Source: Mastigias papua (taxonomy: Eukaryota > Cnidaria > Scyphozoa > Rhizostomeae > Mastigiidae). Taken from it: a stretch of DNA of 64,000 bases. The position numbers and the translations under genes were made by a program. The notes under the pieces were generated by a model. The model was not told where the DNA came from, made no database searches, and worked only from the letters and a program-made list of their open reading frames with translations. Positions 10,250-25,600 of this stretch are shown piece after piece; position 1 is the first letter of the stretch; the number at the start of each line of letters is the position of its first letter. The stretch lies in NCBI GenBank assembly GCA_964019165.1, contig OZ025268.1, forward strand, positions 16,650,852 to 16,714,851. Reading direction: 5' to 3'.

Positions 10250-13200
10250 CATATCTATTCTCTCCCAATGGGGACCTTATTTGAGGGAAGCATAATTGCA
10301 GAACAATATCTCATTTAAAAAACTCCCCACTGGGGAATGACTATGCAGTATTACTTCCTTTGACTGGAGGTAAAAAACCAAGAAGAAGCGCGACTTTCAT
10401 TATGATAAAAATATATAGTTTTTGTTAGATCTTCACAGGGCACTTTGTAACTCTTTCAATAATATCAGTGTTTTAAGTAGAAGCTCATGATGCTCATGTT
10501 TAACTTTTTGCCATTAAATTGATCAACAAGAATTTTCGCCATTTTTTTGCTCTTTGTCATGGCGTTGTAATTTGTTGGGACAACAAGCCTAACTTCTCCT
10601 TTTCTTTTCCCGCTTTCCTTTACTTCCAGCGTATTATTTATTGTTGCATTTAGAAAGTGTGTCAACAAACATGAAAGTTTTATAGTCCTATTTGGATAGT
10701 GACAGTGATAACGATGAAGAGATCATTATTTACTAATAAATTTCGTTTGTCAAGTAGCCTTTTTGTAATTTTTTAATTTAGTTGATTGAGAAAATTATGT
10801 GGTTTTTATGTCAACCTTTGAGGAAAGTGCCAAACTTTGAACTAAGCCCCGCTTGAATAAGCCCCCACCCAACAATTCAGCTTTGCAAATAAGCAGAACT
10901 TAGTTGAATTTGAGGATTTAAGGTAATCAATGCAGATCAATGCAAAATGTAAGGATTTTTGCTTGGCGCGAGCTTTAAAATACAGTACACTGAGAGAGCA
11001 TGTAACAGCGTAGCTATGGAGAACTGGAGCCTAGAAACCACTGCCAGATCGGTGCTAGAAACCAAGGAGAAGAACCTCGACTTCCAAAAGAGACCACATA
11101 AACAACATGGTTGAAAGTAAATGAGAGCAAGTTAAAGTTCGAACTCAAAGTTAGCGATACTACTGTTGCCTTTCGAGTCTGCAGGATGTAAAGAGCTTGT
11201 AGCCATATCAGCTAAATTTCAGTAAGTCCTTCTCTTTCGACGACGATTGCGAATGAGTCATCTCTGAACTGAAATATATGATTTAAATCCAACCTTGAAG
11301 CGAAAACTTTTGTGAGCGCCCTTTTGTACACCGCAGATTTGCGCAGCACCAATGGTCCAAGAAATTGTACTAGTGTATTCCGTTCGTATGTTTCTTATTT
11401 TATTTCGTAGTCTCTTTAGTTTTATTGATACACTGTGGCGCACAATAGTCTCTGCAAAGAAATTACTTAGTGATATATACGATATGTCTCTTCGATTGTG
11501 GCTGTCCATAAGTAGGCCGCTAGTGAGTACTGAATAATCGCCCCCCCCCCCGATTGTTAATTTTTGAAATTTTTTCCGGCCCCCCGGCACTTATTCCAGC
11601 CCCCCAATTATTAATTTTGCAGATTTTTTCAGTAAAATTATTCTTCGCAGGGAATATTTTCATTGTCTTAGAGATTAACTAGAGAAATTTTTTAATAATC
11701 GCTTACACTACAACTATAAGTTCTTTTGCCTTGTTATTTATTGACAATATTTGATAGGTTAGTCTTCATAAGTTGTTCTTTGGAATATCCATGTGTTATA
11801 TTTTCCAACCTCCCAATATTTTCCATTCATTTCTTCAACCCCCCCCCCCAATTATTATTTTTCAGAACATTTTCCAACCCCCTATTATTCTCACCCCCCA
11901 TTCATTCGGTACTCAAGAGTAATGAATTTGTGCCAAGTTTCTGTAGGTCTGGTTAAGTTCAAATTTATTGCATTTTTTGTTGTTTTTATGGTTCTACTAC
12001 TTACCTTAGTTAGTTTTTTCAATCCATTAGGGGAAGGATGACCTCCAACTCATTCAGTTCTGACTTTATCCCTGTTCAAGAAAATTTGCAATTGGAACCC
12101 TTTAGATGTTAAGATGTTTCATTATGTTCTTCTTGGCCTTGTTTGGCCTAAGAGACTAGTGTCATTGAGGCAGAATATTTTGTCTTCTTGTATGATATTA
12201 TTATCAAAATGGGAAGAATAATAGCAATTGTTTTTAAACTTCTGGTATCTCATTTATTGCTTACTATGCAAATACACATTTCTTTAGTTTTATTTGATTT
12301 CATTGCATTCAGTGCTAGGTAACTTGCTTTTGGGGCAGAAGGGTAGCAACTGCATTAATATGTAGATGTAATCCCATAATATTTATCACTGGCCAGTTTG
12401 AATATTTGTAGGTATATAGTTTGGGAAAACAAGGGCTTTTTAAATATGATAGTTGGACTGGATGACAGTAGTTTTAGTTTTCTTGGTATGTATTTGAAAA
12501 TTATACTGGATGTTTTCAACAGCCTAGTATCATAGCTGTAGATCACCTGAAGTCAATGAAGTTCAGTATAGGAATACTGTAAAGCATTCGTATACTGAAT
12601 TTCATAGCAGTAACTAGTCTTCTTCTTTAGGTGTAAGGATATTGAAAATGCCATATTGCAAGTCATTTGAATTTTGCTTTACCATTGACAACTGATGGAT
12701 TTCAAATAGAGCTTGACATCAAAAAATTGGCAAATAAAATCAACAAGGAATCAACTTTGTAATGATAATTCATCCAAAAATAATCTCATAAGGTATTTAT
12801 TGGTGTCATATCCCTCTTTGCTGTACATTTTGGGCTGTACATACTAATCAAATATTCAGCTCTGTTCAGTTGATATTTGAAATTCATCTACATAGAACTG
12901 TTTAAAATTGACTACAAGAATTAGTAGTTTACACTCCTGCAACTCACTTCTGGTACCATGTAACGTATCATAGAGGGAAAGAACGAAAACCACACGTGTA
13001 CGAAATGAACGAAGCGATATCTATTTTTTAAACAATGAACAAATCAACAACTACAACAACAACATTACATCACACTCAACAGCAGATTAATTAATAAATC
13101 AACATGAAAAATTTTGAATCAGGATACATAACTCAGGTACAGCAGTTAAAAGACTTTAACCTCCCCCACTTTTTGCCAGCCAGCAATTTTTCTAGCCTTT

Positions 13201-13522
13201 ATAAAGCATTTTTATTGTTTGTTTCCCCCACTTTTTATATGTAGCCCCCACTTTTTGTTTGGCTGCACCGTACCTGTAATTACAAAGCCAGGTGGCATAG
13301 GTTGCATGGTGGGAATCATTTGCTAGAGGAAATATTTCAATATAGAAGCTGTGCTCAGATATAACAACATGTGAGACCTGTATATTCACAGGGAAACTAA
13401 AAAAATGGCTCAGGTTGACATTTCAAGAATTTATTCTTTACATACATACATACATACATATTTGTATATAGGTATGTGTTTGCATGTACAGTATGTACCT
13501 ATATGTATGCATTTATTAGAAT
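10250..13522. other. No gene; C-rich repeats and 5' flank of the CP2 gene
   Basis: No convincing exon. C-run plus TTATT repeat blocks occur at about 10845-10890, 11530-11640 and 11780-11900. A second C-rich motif, CCCCCACTTTTT, recurs three times at 13160-13255 and resembles part of the hAT-type MITE at 49976-50337. A CATA tetranucleotide run lies at 13440-13460. Noncoding 5' exons and the promoter of the CP2 gene may lie here but cannot be recognised. Confidence 0.4.
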
Positions 13523-13641
13523 ATGGCAAATGGTTGGCGACTTGATGATCTTGATGGTGGAGTCCAACTTGCTGCTGATTTGTCAAATTTACATGGACTG
13601 GGTGGTGAAATGATTGATGGCCAACAAGTCTATGATATGTC
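13523..13641 (+). CDS. TFCP2: CP2 gene exon 1 (coding)
   Basis: Starts ATG GCA AAT GGT TGG and ends ...YDM plus two bases of Ser before gtaagt (phase 2). The start was chosen because it is the first ATG of the frame leading into the conserved [11 protein letters not shown] motif across the junction. Confidence 0.8.
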
Positions 13642-16600
13642 GTAAGTATTATAAATCAACTTTGGCTTTGACTGTTTAAGTGGGAAGTGTTAGTGAGTTC
13701 AAATTGTATATGTTCAAGTTGTTGTATATGTGTTATAGGTCAGTGAACCCCTGCTTGTATTTACAATTGTTTTGTGAATTATTATGGATGCCTAATATTA
13801 ATTTTTGTACTTCTGGCAATTTAAGTATCAAGAAATATGCATTAGAAATTGTGAAATCCTTTCAACTTTTTTTGTAATCTTGTTATGTCATTGAACACTC
13901 TTATTTGAGAACATTTGAGAGATGGATGTTGTTTGTATTTTGTTTCCAGTTTAATAGGAAATTCCTTGCAAAGCAGATTTTATAGTTCAGTTCAGTTTAG
14001 TTCTCATTTTAAAATTCCACTACATACAAACAAGTTAAAATTTAAAATGAAGCATATGGTTACATACAGAGAAATCTAAATATAACTAAATTTAAACACA
14101 TAAATATGATACAATGATAAATCTGCATGTAGGAAATTTCTTAAGGAGGGGGATCCTCTCAATAGATAAACTAATCAAAGAGAGGACACCTGCTGTTTTC
14201 AGAAAATATTCAAATATTTGCTTAAATAGTGATATTTAAGGAGACTGGTGGAAAGAATGTGCACTTAGGTATCACCATGTGCCCTAAGAACATCTCACAT
14301 ATCAGTTTGGTAAGTATTGGTGAAGAAAAATCTTTTAATATTTTTTCTAAAGCTATAGATGAAGGTTGCTTCCTTGATGTTTACTGGGATGTTGTTTACT
14401 TTTTAAACTCAGCCTGTCTGTGTTTCTTAGTTGTTTCGTAATGTTTGCCTGATTTGGGCCTCATATTTCTTATATACTTATTTCTTATAAAAATGTTTTG
14501 ATAAGGAATAAATTTTATATAGTAATTCATGAGTTGAAGTCATGTTAACATTAAAATGTTTTTATTCCATAGGGAAGTATTAAGCCTTCCTCTCTTTAAG
14601 TCAGAAGACCACTTTGTTGCAGATATTGTCTCATTCCCCCCAAATAATCTTGAACGGTAAGGCTATTTTAGGCTATTTTTGCCCATTTATCAATTTTGCT
14701 TCCTGTTTTGTTTGAGGAATATTCTTGTTGCATAGCAGCACAAAGCAATTATCACCAAGCTTATTCAATTCTGTTCAGTTCAGTTTCATATATTTAAATT
14801 ACTCTGCCTATTCTAATTATTCTAGGATACTAACTTGAAACTGTTTTGATTTTTATCTGCCTTAGCATGGCAATCCCTGACATGAAATCTCAAGAGCTAG
14901 AGAGAAATGCTTCTTCACCATGGTAAATGAGTTATTATATTCAATGCATCTTCACCCCAAAGGCTTTCATAATTAGAGCATCTTGTCATTAAGAAGTCAT
15001 AGATTCATTCATTTTATTTCATAGCATTTCTATATATTTCATTGGGCATCTCTGGTAATATTTATCCTCAAACTCTTTGCAAATTGTACCATTGCGCAAA
15101 TGCAGATTGCATATTGTAGCATAGTAGGTGTTGTATAAAATTCCTGCCTTGCACTTGATGACAAGTGATATCTGTTAAATTTTGTAGTTTCCTACTGCCA
15201 CAGTGTGGGTATGAGATAAAGTGCCCTGTACTTGCTATCTCCTAAAGCTTAGCAATTCTCATTCACATATATATCATTGCCAGACATCAAATGCAAGTCA
15301 GGGAGTAATGTTTTTGTCTTATTTTGGTTTTGGTGTTTTTTCTACTTATAACATTTGAAATGCAAATGTCTGTTATGGTGGGGACTTTGATGACTCAATA
15401 TTCATTCCCGTCTTGATAGGCAGAGTTGTATTTTCTTCTTGTTCTTTGTTTTGTTTTAGTTTGTCATAAAAAAATTGTGCCAAGATGCCTCTTTTGAGCA
15501 ATAGAATGCTAGAAATTCTTTTCAAGATGACTAGAGCACTTTACAGAGGTGTTTTTCCTATTTGAAATAATATTTCATTGGTCCAATGGCACAAGTTTGA
15601 AAATTATCTGTTTTATCCCTTGGGTTTGGAGTTATACAAGATGCCAGTTGGTTGAAAATTTGTATAAAAGTTAAAATTTTATTATTAAGGATGATTGCTA
15701 GTGGAATGTGGCCAAATATGTGTATTTGCTAACTTATGCATGTTGAGAGGAAATGTTTTAGAATGGAGTTTTAATCTTGTTAATTGTCTGTGGTAAATTT
15801 TGAATTTTGCAGTTTTGCAATCATCTTAAAAGCACCTACTTCACCAGGCCGTAAATTGAATGAGGAAACATTGACATACCTCAACCAAAGTAAGTTCTTG
15901 ATACTCTGCTAAATACCATGCATTCAATACTTACCAACATTAAAGTTATGATTTACCACATTAGATAAAATAGAAAAAAATCCTGGATGATGAAATCAAT
16001 CATATTCTCTTTCACTAATCTTTCACCTGCTAGCTATCTCCCTCAATATCATGATGAGTTTGATATCATTAGTCAAGCCAATAGCAGCAAGCCATAGGAT
16101 CTTCACATACACAAGAGCCCACTTGTCCTTAGAAATCACCCTATTCTTAATTCACAAATTTCATCCTTCATTTTTCCGCTATTTTGAACAGTTGTTTGCA
16201 TCTTTCTTTTATCAATTGTTTTTTCACTTTCCTCCCTTAGCTTTTTCAGTCTGTCCTCTCGAAGTAGGTTCATGTCTATGACAGATTCCACAGTGGCATT
16301 GTCTGAGGCTTACATTGAAGTGTTAATGGATTAGTCTTCTGATGGATGTGTCATAATGTATTCGTACGGATCATTAAGGCATCATAACTCTCCTTCTCAT
16401 TTTTCTGGTTCTAAGAATTACCATTGTTATAATGTACTATCCATTGTCTTTGACTGTTTTTTCTTTACAGGATATTATGCTTTGTTGTTTTTCTATGTCA
16501 TCTTTCAACACTTATATTTTTCTATTGTAGCACAGGCATATGAGATTTTGCTTCAATGCATTTCTGGTTTACCTCCAGAAGAACAATTCCTGAAGGTAAT

Positions 16601-19600
16601 TGGAAGCTGAACTCTCAGCACGTTTTTTGTCTGAATGCTCAGATGTTTAAATAGTAGCTACATTAGTGAAAATCTTTTTGTTATTGACATAGAGTAAAGT
16701 ATGGTTTTGTTAAATTTTTCACCAATTTTAGTATGTGTTATGCCTATTTAAGATTTATTTTGCATAGCTTTGATATCTCTGTTTGACCGCAAAATTTTAT
16801 ATGTTGTATATAGCCATCCTTTTTTTTAGCCTCTCATCTCATTTATAATATCTATCCGTCTTTTCTGTCCTCCCATTTCCTTTGTGGTATTTGGTCATCT
16901 TTTATCATCTTCTAAGTTTCCTCTGTGATATCTAATCACCTCCTTTATGAGCTTCCAACTTCCAATCCCATTGCTCTATGTATCAGCATTGCCAGACCAT
17001 TGAAATGATAGTTATCACTATACCCCTAGGCATGGTTTCAAAAATTGCTTCTTCCTGACAGCAAAAATACAAACTGAAAATGTTGCAGCGGGCGTAAAGT
17101 TTAATTAGAAATAGAATAACGAGAAGTTTCATATTTCAACGTCTATTGATAAAAAATATATAGCAATCTTTCACTGTAAGTCCATATAGCATCATCAGAT
17201 GAATAAATAAAATCGTAAACAACTAAGATTCATATTACAAACAGCTTGAGAAATATTGCTCCCTAAGAGTTTTAAAAGATCAGTTACAGCTCAAAATTTG
17301 AATAGCTGTAACTGATCTTTTAAAACCCTTAGGGAGCTATATTTCTCTAGCTGTTTGTAATATGAATCTTAGTTGTTTACGATTTTATTTATTCATCTGA
17401 TGATGCTGTATGGATGTACAGCGAAATATTGTTATATATTTTTATCAATGGATGTTGAAGTACGAAACTTCTCGTTATTCTATTTGTAGAAGATACAAAT
17501 GCAAAATTTCCTGTGAAGCAATACCAAAATTTCCTGCATCTGCAATTTATATCGCCAGTTGGTTACTCCGTTTAATAAGTCATGATACAGGTTAAGCAAA
17601 AAAGTTAGAAAAATTTTATGCGAAACTGTTTGAAATTTCCTGTAAGGAATTATAATCGAATATTTCCTGGCAGTGCCGGCCATTTTCGAGCCCGGCTTCT
17701 AGACCTGGCCAATTCATCATGACTTGCACTAGGATTTTTCATAATACCTATGCTTCCCAGACTCGTCATAATTTCTCATCACTATGGTGAAGCTTTACAT
17801 TAGATCTGTACTTTTGTATGTATTTGTAAAGATATTATTATTGCCAGCCCTCTATTACCTTACAAGGGGAGTATTCGACTGGGATTTCACGACAGAAAAT
17901 ATCAAGTAATTGAGAACGAGAAATTTGAAGAATGGGCTACGAATAGGCCAAATGATAGCTTGCTGCAATTAGGTAAGTTGATGCACTTGCTTCATAATTG
18001 ACTTATTCCCTTATATCGTTGTTTTCATTGTATTGCTTTTATGATTATTGCTTTTTTATTGCATGGGTTTTATTTCTTTCTTTCTTCGGCCACCCACGAC
18101 AAGTTTACACAGCGAGAAATTAGTGGTGTTATTATAGCAACAAACATGTGTTTGAAAGCAGCTTTTATGTATTTTTCTGAGTGATATCACAAAGGATCAA
18201 TATAAAAATGGTATTCAGTATTCTTTTGGCCATTGCAAATATTTGTCTTTTGTCATGGATAATGGCAATATCATGCATATATGTATATAGTTTAGTTACG
18301 CTGTATAATTTATACTGTACAAGCAAAAGAGATTGGTATGAATAGTGGCCCAGATTTAATGAAAGAAGTAAATAAAGTAATAAATACTACAGGTGTTGAC
18401 AAGCAATAAACATTAGAAATTAAATCCGTTCATTTTACGTCCAATACAGGGTATATGGAGGAAACGGTATTAAGTAGCAAAGTATAGCAGTTGTTGATGT
18501 GGATCTCATCTAGAAATACTGTGATTTTTTATTAGAATATTGGTGTTGTCGGCATCGAGACTTACGAGTTGAATAGAAAGTTAACTAGAGTCGTTCATAT
18601 TTTGAGCTTCTTGCAGATGCAATGGATGTTTATAGAAAGTAGGTTGTTTTTAGAAGGGTCTGTGCACTGCTTTTTGAGGCAATATGTTTCTGCTCGCTGT
18701 TTATCTTTTAAGGCGTTTAGATTGTTTGCGTCAAGCACAGACTTGTAGCATTTTCTATAGAAATTAAAGATTAGGCAATGGATAGAGTTCATACTATGCT
18801 GATCTTAGAAGAAAAAACACTTGGTTGGGATGTTTCCACTATGATCAGCACTTATCACATCAATTAGATTTAGATAACAAAAAGGAAATATGATAATAGA
18901 AGTGATAAGGAACACAAAATACGAGAGAAAGTTGTGATACACAAGAAAGTTATAAAAAAATAAGACATGAAACATAGGCTGCTGCATTCCAAATGGCGAT
19001 CATAGATGTATAATCGTTTCATTGTTAAAGTGAAACAGATTGTTTCGTCCATAATCATTTTAGTTGTATTGATATCTAATTGTAAACTCCTCAAAAGAAA
19101 CAGATTACAAGGTGACCTAGAGTCCATACCGGACATGTTTAAATCAGGAGTATCTTCGAAATGAGCAAAAAGTTCTTGCCGTAATTTGGCGTGGGTACAG
19201 CAGTGCAGAAAAAGTATTCACTGTCTTCAGTAACGTTTATGCAAGTATAAACAGGGCTTGAAGACTCAAAAATTGCCGAAATTTGTGCCCATTTCAATTA
19301 ATAAACTCATCTCATAGATTTGTCAATGTTCACTCGTCAGTTATATCATGGACATGCGATATGAGATACCTCAGTGGTATGGTTATCACAGAAGTTTTTG
19401 TTTTTAAGTTCGCTTAGGAGAGTATTAGAATGCAACAATTCTGGTTGTTGATCTGCCTTCAAAATGATTATTAATAAGTGAGTTCTTAGACCATCTTGAC
19501 TACCTGTTTGCTGTTTTGTTTTGTTAGATATTCCAATGTGTGTTGGTATTCTGGACATATCAAATAAAGGACATTACTCGAATATAATCGAATTTCAATG

Positions 19601-22600
19601 GGACAGAAAGTCTGATACTCGGCTGTTTTTTCGGGTAAATTTTCCTTCATCTACTCTTTAGTTCTTTTTTGTGCCGCTTGTCAATATTATGTTTGTGCTT
19701 TTTGTTAGCAAGTATTTGAGAGTTATTTTTCTGTGGTAGTACAATGAACGCTGCAGATATAACAAGGCCGATTTCTCATATGCTCTGCTCTGTGACATTG
19801 ATAAAGTGTTTTCAGATTTCTTATTTCAAAGAAGCTCCTCTTGTTACGTTCATAAAGGTGGGTTTCTGCTGCGTCTACACTTAGAGAGATATATATTTAT
19901 CTCGTAAAGCATTCTGTTATTTTATCATCGCTATAGATGAATATGTGCGCGTAGGCGGGATCACGACAACTACATTCCGTTAGAGAAACTGCTGGGTAGT
20001 GAAGTAGAAATGTACATGTAGGAAAATGCCTGTGGAATCAGATGTTCTAGTCATCTTGTATTCTTTGATTCACCAGGAAAAATGCCTCTTTTGTTGTAGA
20101 TAAATTGCGTCAGTTCAGAATTCACTAAAGGAAAAAGTGGTAAGTTATCAAACCCATTCACACATAGTGAACGTGATTGCATTTTAATCTAACGCAATGA
20201 TAAACAAAGTTGGTTACGTATGCTTCACTGCAATCTCACGATTGTGAGACGGCTCCATACATCTTTGGTCTATTTCTCTAATTTTTGGCTTTGTGTAAGC
20301 AAACTGCCCTATATAGCTTTAGGTTAAGCTATAAAAATTATGCTAGTAACCATTTAATGCAATATTTAAAAAATTTAGTTTAGTTCTTGTTTGAAGCAGC
20401 AGCAGCTTTTCCCCGGGAACGTGGGAAGATTGGGTAAAATTAGGTCATTATAGCGTTCAAATCAGGTATTTTCGAATAATTGAAGGCTACATACCCCCCA
20501 CCAATCATACGGTTCATGCGACGTCCCTGAGCAGCAAAAACCAAAGAGAAAACATCGTAGTTCCATCTTTTCTGGGAAGGGAGTGACATTACTAGACCTG
20601 TAATTCGTTGTTCAAGCTTTTTTGTAATCCTTGTTGAATTGGCATTAATTTCACAAGAAATGATGTGATTTGCATTATGGTTTTCCTTCATTCGAGGTGG
20701 AGAAAGTGGGATACCACTTAGATTACAAATCGATATTTTTCATTCAAATTCACATGGCGATGAAAGCCCACTTACTTCTGCTGGATGCCAAGTCAAAGTT
20801 TTTAAAGTATGTATTGTTTTGAGAAATCATTGAATATTTTGTTACAAGTACTCAGTATGTAAATAGGTTGATCTTACGCAGCTTAATGCAATTTTGTTAT
20901 AATAGAATTTGGTATAACTAATGGTGTTTTACCCATAGCCCATAAATGGTATGCAATACGGTAGAAACCCTAACATAAGGAGCTACGATTTTGAGATGAG
21001 GCTGTCCGTATACTTTTGTGATGAGATAGTTCCAGTAATCAGGGTGCAGGCTCTGAACACTGATTTCACCCCTGCAGACCCTCTCACACAAGGAGCTACC
21101 ATTTTGAGATGAGGCTGTCCATATACTGTTGTGATGAGATAGGTCCAGTAATCAGGGTGCAGGCTCTTAGCACTGATCTTACCTCTGCAGACCCTGCCTA
21201 TCACAATTGTGTATGTAATGTTATGGGAGCATTCCTGAAAGGGGTTGACTGACAAGCATACAGTACATCCTCGATTGCGAAGTGTCTTAGGTGAGATTTA
21301 GAGGATCGAGACAAAATGTGGAGATTAACAGAGAATTCGGATAGCCCAGTGTTTGGACGAATCAGACTCAATTAATTGTTTGTCATTAGGATTCTTGAGG
21401 GAAATAGTTTCTTTATTCTTGTGGGAGTGATGTCAGGGACTGAGTACGGAATCCAAAAACCTAGGTACTAGTGATTATGAATTAGATATTTCATAGGCTG
21501 GCATCGCCAGAAGTATCCATCAGAATTCGTTAGTATTGAGTTTGTCAGCTTGCCCTATGAGCAATGCAAGCATGGACCTCACTGTATCCAAACTGCATGC
21601 AAAACTAAATCGATGTTTATATTTGTAAACTGGATTTTCGCGCCCGTCAATTTCACTGTTCATATCCTGAAGAGCTAGTGGGGTGGAAACAAAACCTCTA
21701 TTGTAAATAATATTTTCATTTCAACCTGTAGATGTTTCCCATTGCATGATTACTTTTATCCTGTCCGTCAGAAGATCGCCTCAGTAACACGAGAGACCAG
21801 GCTACTGTCATAGATTTTTATCTTCTTAGCCTAAAGGTGCTGATAGAAAATTGAAGTCAGAAAAACAAAAGCATGAAAATCTACCAAAGGAAGAAATGGT
21901 AAGTAAAGTATGAATAGAGTCTCAAACTCATTACCATCACGCCGAAACGCATTGCACATATATGCACTTAAATGCACGTGGCTTGTGCTTGCATATACAC
22001 AAGCGCGCACCCAGCTCGCACACGCATACAGACAAGTGCGCATCTACAGACACATATGTGCGCGCAGGCATGTACTCGTTAAATGGCGATAGTAGAAATT
22101 TATGAACCTATATTACTGTAGACCTTCATAAGCACAGAACAGCCAGCTCTAGTAGCTCAATTATTATTAATATTATTATTATTTATTCTTTAATTCAAAG
22201 TTGGCTATTTATATTAGCTAAAGATAAAAGCTAATTCAGGCCAACTATTAAGAGAGTATACATACAATATAAAATACGTAATAAAAATATTAAGTACAAA
22301 AACCTAACCCATAAGTGAAAGTTTTGCAAATTCTGCAGTTGCAATTTGTACATTTTGTGGATTCCATATGCTCTTTGAAAACTGTGGCATAATTTTTTAT
22401 TTCTGTTGGTAATTTTGCCCCATATTTTTTGGCCCATGTATCTTACTGTGTCTCTTCCATGATATGTTGAATAATTGGTGACAGGTAAGTTTTCACAATG
22501 TTGGAAATTCATTTATACGAATTTTCTCTTTCGTGCGTTTGAAAAGTTTTTTTTTGTCTTTTTAGGAAGCACTGCAGCCTTCAAATGAAGTGACTGTTTT

Positions 22601-25600
22601 CAAGCAGGTTGTTTTCTCAAAGCTTTTTTATCGTTTGATAAAAAAGTTTATGATTAGCAATTATACTTAAAAGTTTAGAAATACTTTTAGCATGTAAAAT
22701 TTTGCGTAAACTTTACTTCTCTTCAATATGTTCAGGTGCAAACTTCGTTTAACTATATCCCTAGAACATTCTTTTTTATAAGAAAACAGTTTATAAGAAC
22801 ACTGAGGCTTGGTGTACCAAAAACAACAAGAGCACTGCTAGAAATTGCTCAGCCTCAGATGAGAATTTTCACAGGCACTTAACTACACATATTCTTTTTG
22901 CAAGCAAATTCTGATGAAGTTGTTAATAGGCCTCAGTATTCGTTCCTTTGTTTTTACAAGTTGCCTGTCCAGTGTCTTAGAAAATGTATACTGCATGTAG
23001 TTTCTCAAATCTTTGCTACAAATCATTTGAAATAAGAAGAATTTTAAGAACTTTCCAGTCTTAACAAAAAATTAAGAACATCAAACCTCGTCAAAATTTC
23101 CCTGGTTCTTATAAAACAGAAGAGTGTATCTCTCCTTGCAAGCAGTGGGCTGCTTTCTCTCAGATTTAGACTGGAATGCTAAGATGCAGATGCTTTTGTT
23201 GCTATTGACATGAGAAAGCCTAGCTCTTCATTCTCAAGTGTTTGGAGAGACGGATGTATTTTATTTTTTAAATTTCTATGTTTCTTGTGAGCTGCTTCTA
23301 TGATTCACCTCAAGGAGTAGATTGACCTCTTGTAGCCTCATTTTGACTCTTTGAATTTTGAGGCCTTCAAATGGTGATATAAATTCGGTTCTTTTTCTAG
23401 CTCTTTTTTGTAAAAATTATTCGCTCATTATCATTCATATAAGCAAAGAGTGAATCTCAATCTGTCCTCGCAGTTGGAACCACTCGAGTCATCACAATCC
23501 AGAATGAGTCCCTCAAATTCCACATCAGGTTTCCAAGGAGATGCAAGCTGGTTGTCACCTTGGTAAGTAATATTTTGCCATGGTACAGCATAGAGTAGCC
23601 GGTGACATTTGTACATAATTTATGCGTCGGTTTAAAGCTTCTTTGTTTTGCTATTTAGAGAATTTCGTTGCTGTCCTGTGTCAGGTTTTAGATTATATGA
23701 CTTATTCTTAAGTCAGCTCCATAAATAAAGATGTACGAGCATTATTGACAGTGCTTCTTTTGAATTAGGTTCCTAGAACCGTTCTGGTCCCCAATTTGAC
23801 TTGGAAGCCATTGCTATTTCAGCTTAGGAATATGTGCTAGCATCAATATGGGGTAAAGAGATATACATCACACTATGGCAAAAATCCTAATTATTTTGAT
23901 GTAGATGTTGCTAACGATTTGGTTGCTAAATTCCTTTCCTAGAACTTGCACGAGGCCACTTTTGTATTGAGAGACTAGCTATGTCGTATTCAGATGGCTG
24001 CCATAAATGTCATGACGTTAGCGTAGACAAACTTTGATTTACATATGCTCAGCGAGTGATTTAGATATCTGCTCCGACTCGTCCTTGGTAGCATAGTAAA
24101 CTAAGAGAGAACCATAGATTGAATTTTCTAAAAGTGAGCATAGAGAATGCTTGAAGAGTTTATTTACATCATTGCGACTGCTGCTGCAAACCTAGTATTC
24201 GCATTTTTCGGCAGCCCATGTGAGCCATAGACGGAACAAAATCTATTCGTAAGATGACATGAATTTCCATTTTCCATTAACCTAATAAAGTGTAAGTGTG
24301 TTTTTACATATGGTTTTATAATGTGCTCAGTATAGGTATGAAGCTACCTAAATACAATTTGTGCTATAACACACGGGATCTTATCAAACCATTGGCTGAA
24401 AGCACCAGTGATCGTAAGCGTTTTCAAAGCATTTCTATGTTTTGCATATTTCATAGATCTTAGAGAATTAATGTTAGTCATAGTGCTTTTTCGTTTTACA
24501 GTTCATCGATGTTCAGTCAGCTGCAGCTTACAACAAATGTTAGCTCGAGTACACCTCTTTCACAAGGACAACATTCTAGTAGTCATAGCCCATCAACGGT
24601 TAATCGAAGTCAAGCTGCTATAGCACAAGTTCAGGTAAAATGGTTTCCAATTTCATTCTTATTTTTATACCGCTTCTTCGCAACCAATATTTACTTTCCC
24701 TTGTTAGTTTTTGGTACATTTGGTACGATTCTATTTCATTATTGCATTTCTACCGCCTTGCGCATCGATATAAATTCGTTTCTGCTATACTGTTGCTGAG
24801 AAATGCTTAAAATCCGAATGAGAAAGATATTGGTTTAAATCAGAGTGGAACAGTTCAGTTTTATTGGATATATGATTAGAAAGATTAGCCTATACTTCAA
24901 AAATTAAAATCATCCGAGAAGATTTACGAAAAAGGAGCTAAAGGAAAGCAAGGAATTTTGTATCTTCAGTTATACGGGTTATGAATACACTCGATTTGAA
25001 ACAAAACATCAATGGTAGATGTAAATGAAAAGGATTTTGTTTTGAGGCCGTTAGTGTCTGGAATGACGGGCATGACAGTTGATGACTATTATGATAATGC
25101 TGCTATTTCACTCTAGTCACAATCTTCTAGCAAGCGCCATTTCAGATTCATGTGTGGGGTATCTTTCCAATTATATATTCTGTTCTGGCAGTCGATTGCA
25201 ACAAGGATAGTGAAGTATTGTCAGTCATTGAATCCACGTTATCAATCTATTCAGGCAGAGACTGCTATCGGAGGACAGCAGAGACTCGAAATGGTGGCTT
25301 CCATAAATTTCCCCATTTTAGAATAAGCAGACAAATTTATCGCAGTTCATATTAAAATATTGAAAAGGAAATTCTTGTTCTTCATGAAATTTTGTTAGAA
25401 TATCAAAGAATTCGACCGGAGGATTAAATGAAGTTTAGATTCTTTCAAAAGCCAATAAGCTGCATAGGAAGCTTCACAGTGGCTTCTTGATGGTAGACTT
25501 TTCTATATCCAGGTTTTTACTCATAACTCTGAAAAATTCAACTAATCTAGTGACCATGTCATTACAAATATTAGTTAAGAAATGAAAAGCCAGATTCAAT

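Noticed and set aside
19740..19857. Possible alternative CP2 exon with phases equal to exon 8 (0 in, 1 out) and 39 open codons
   Set aside because: The translation shows no CP2 similarity, while exon 8 at 20100-20139 supplies the expected NCVSSEFT segment. Phase agreement is likely chance.
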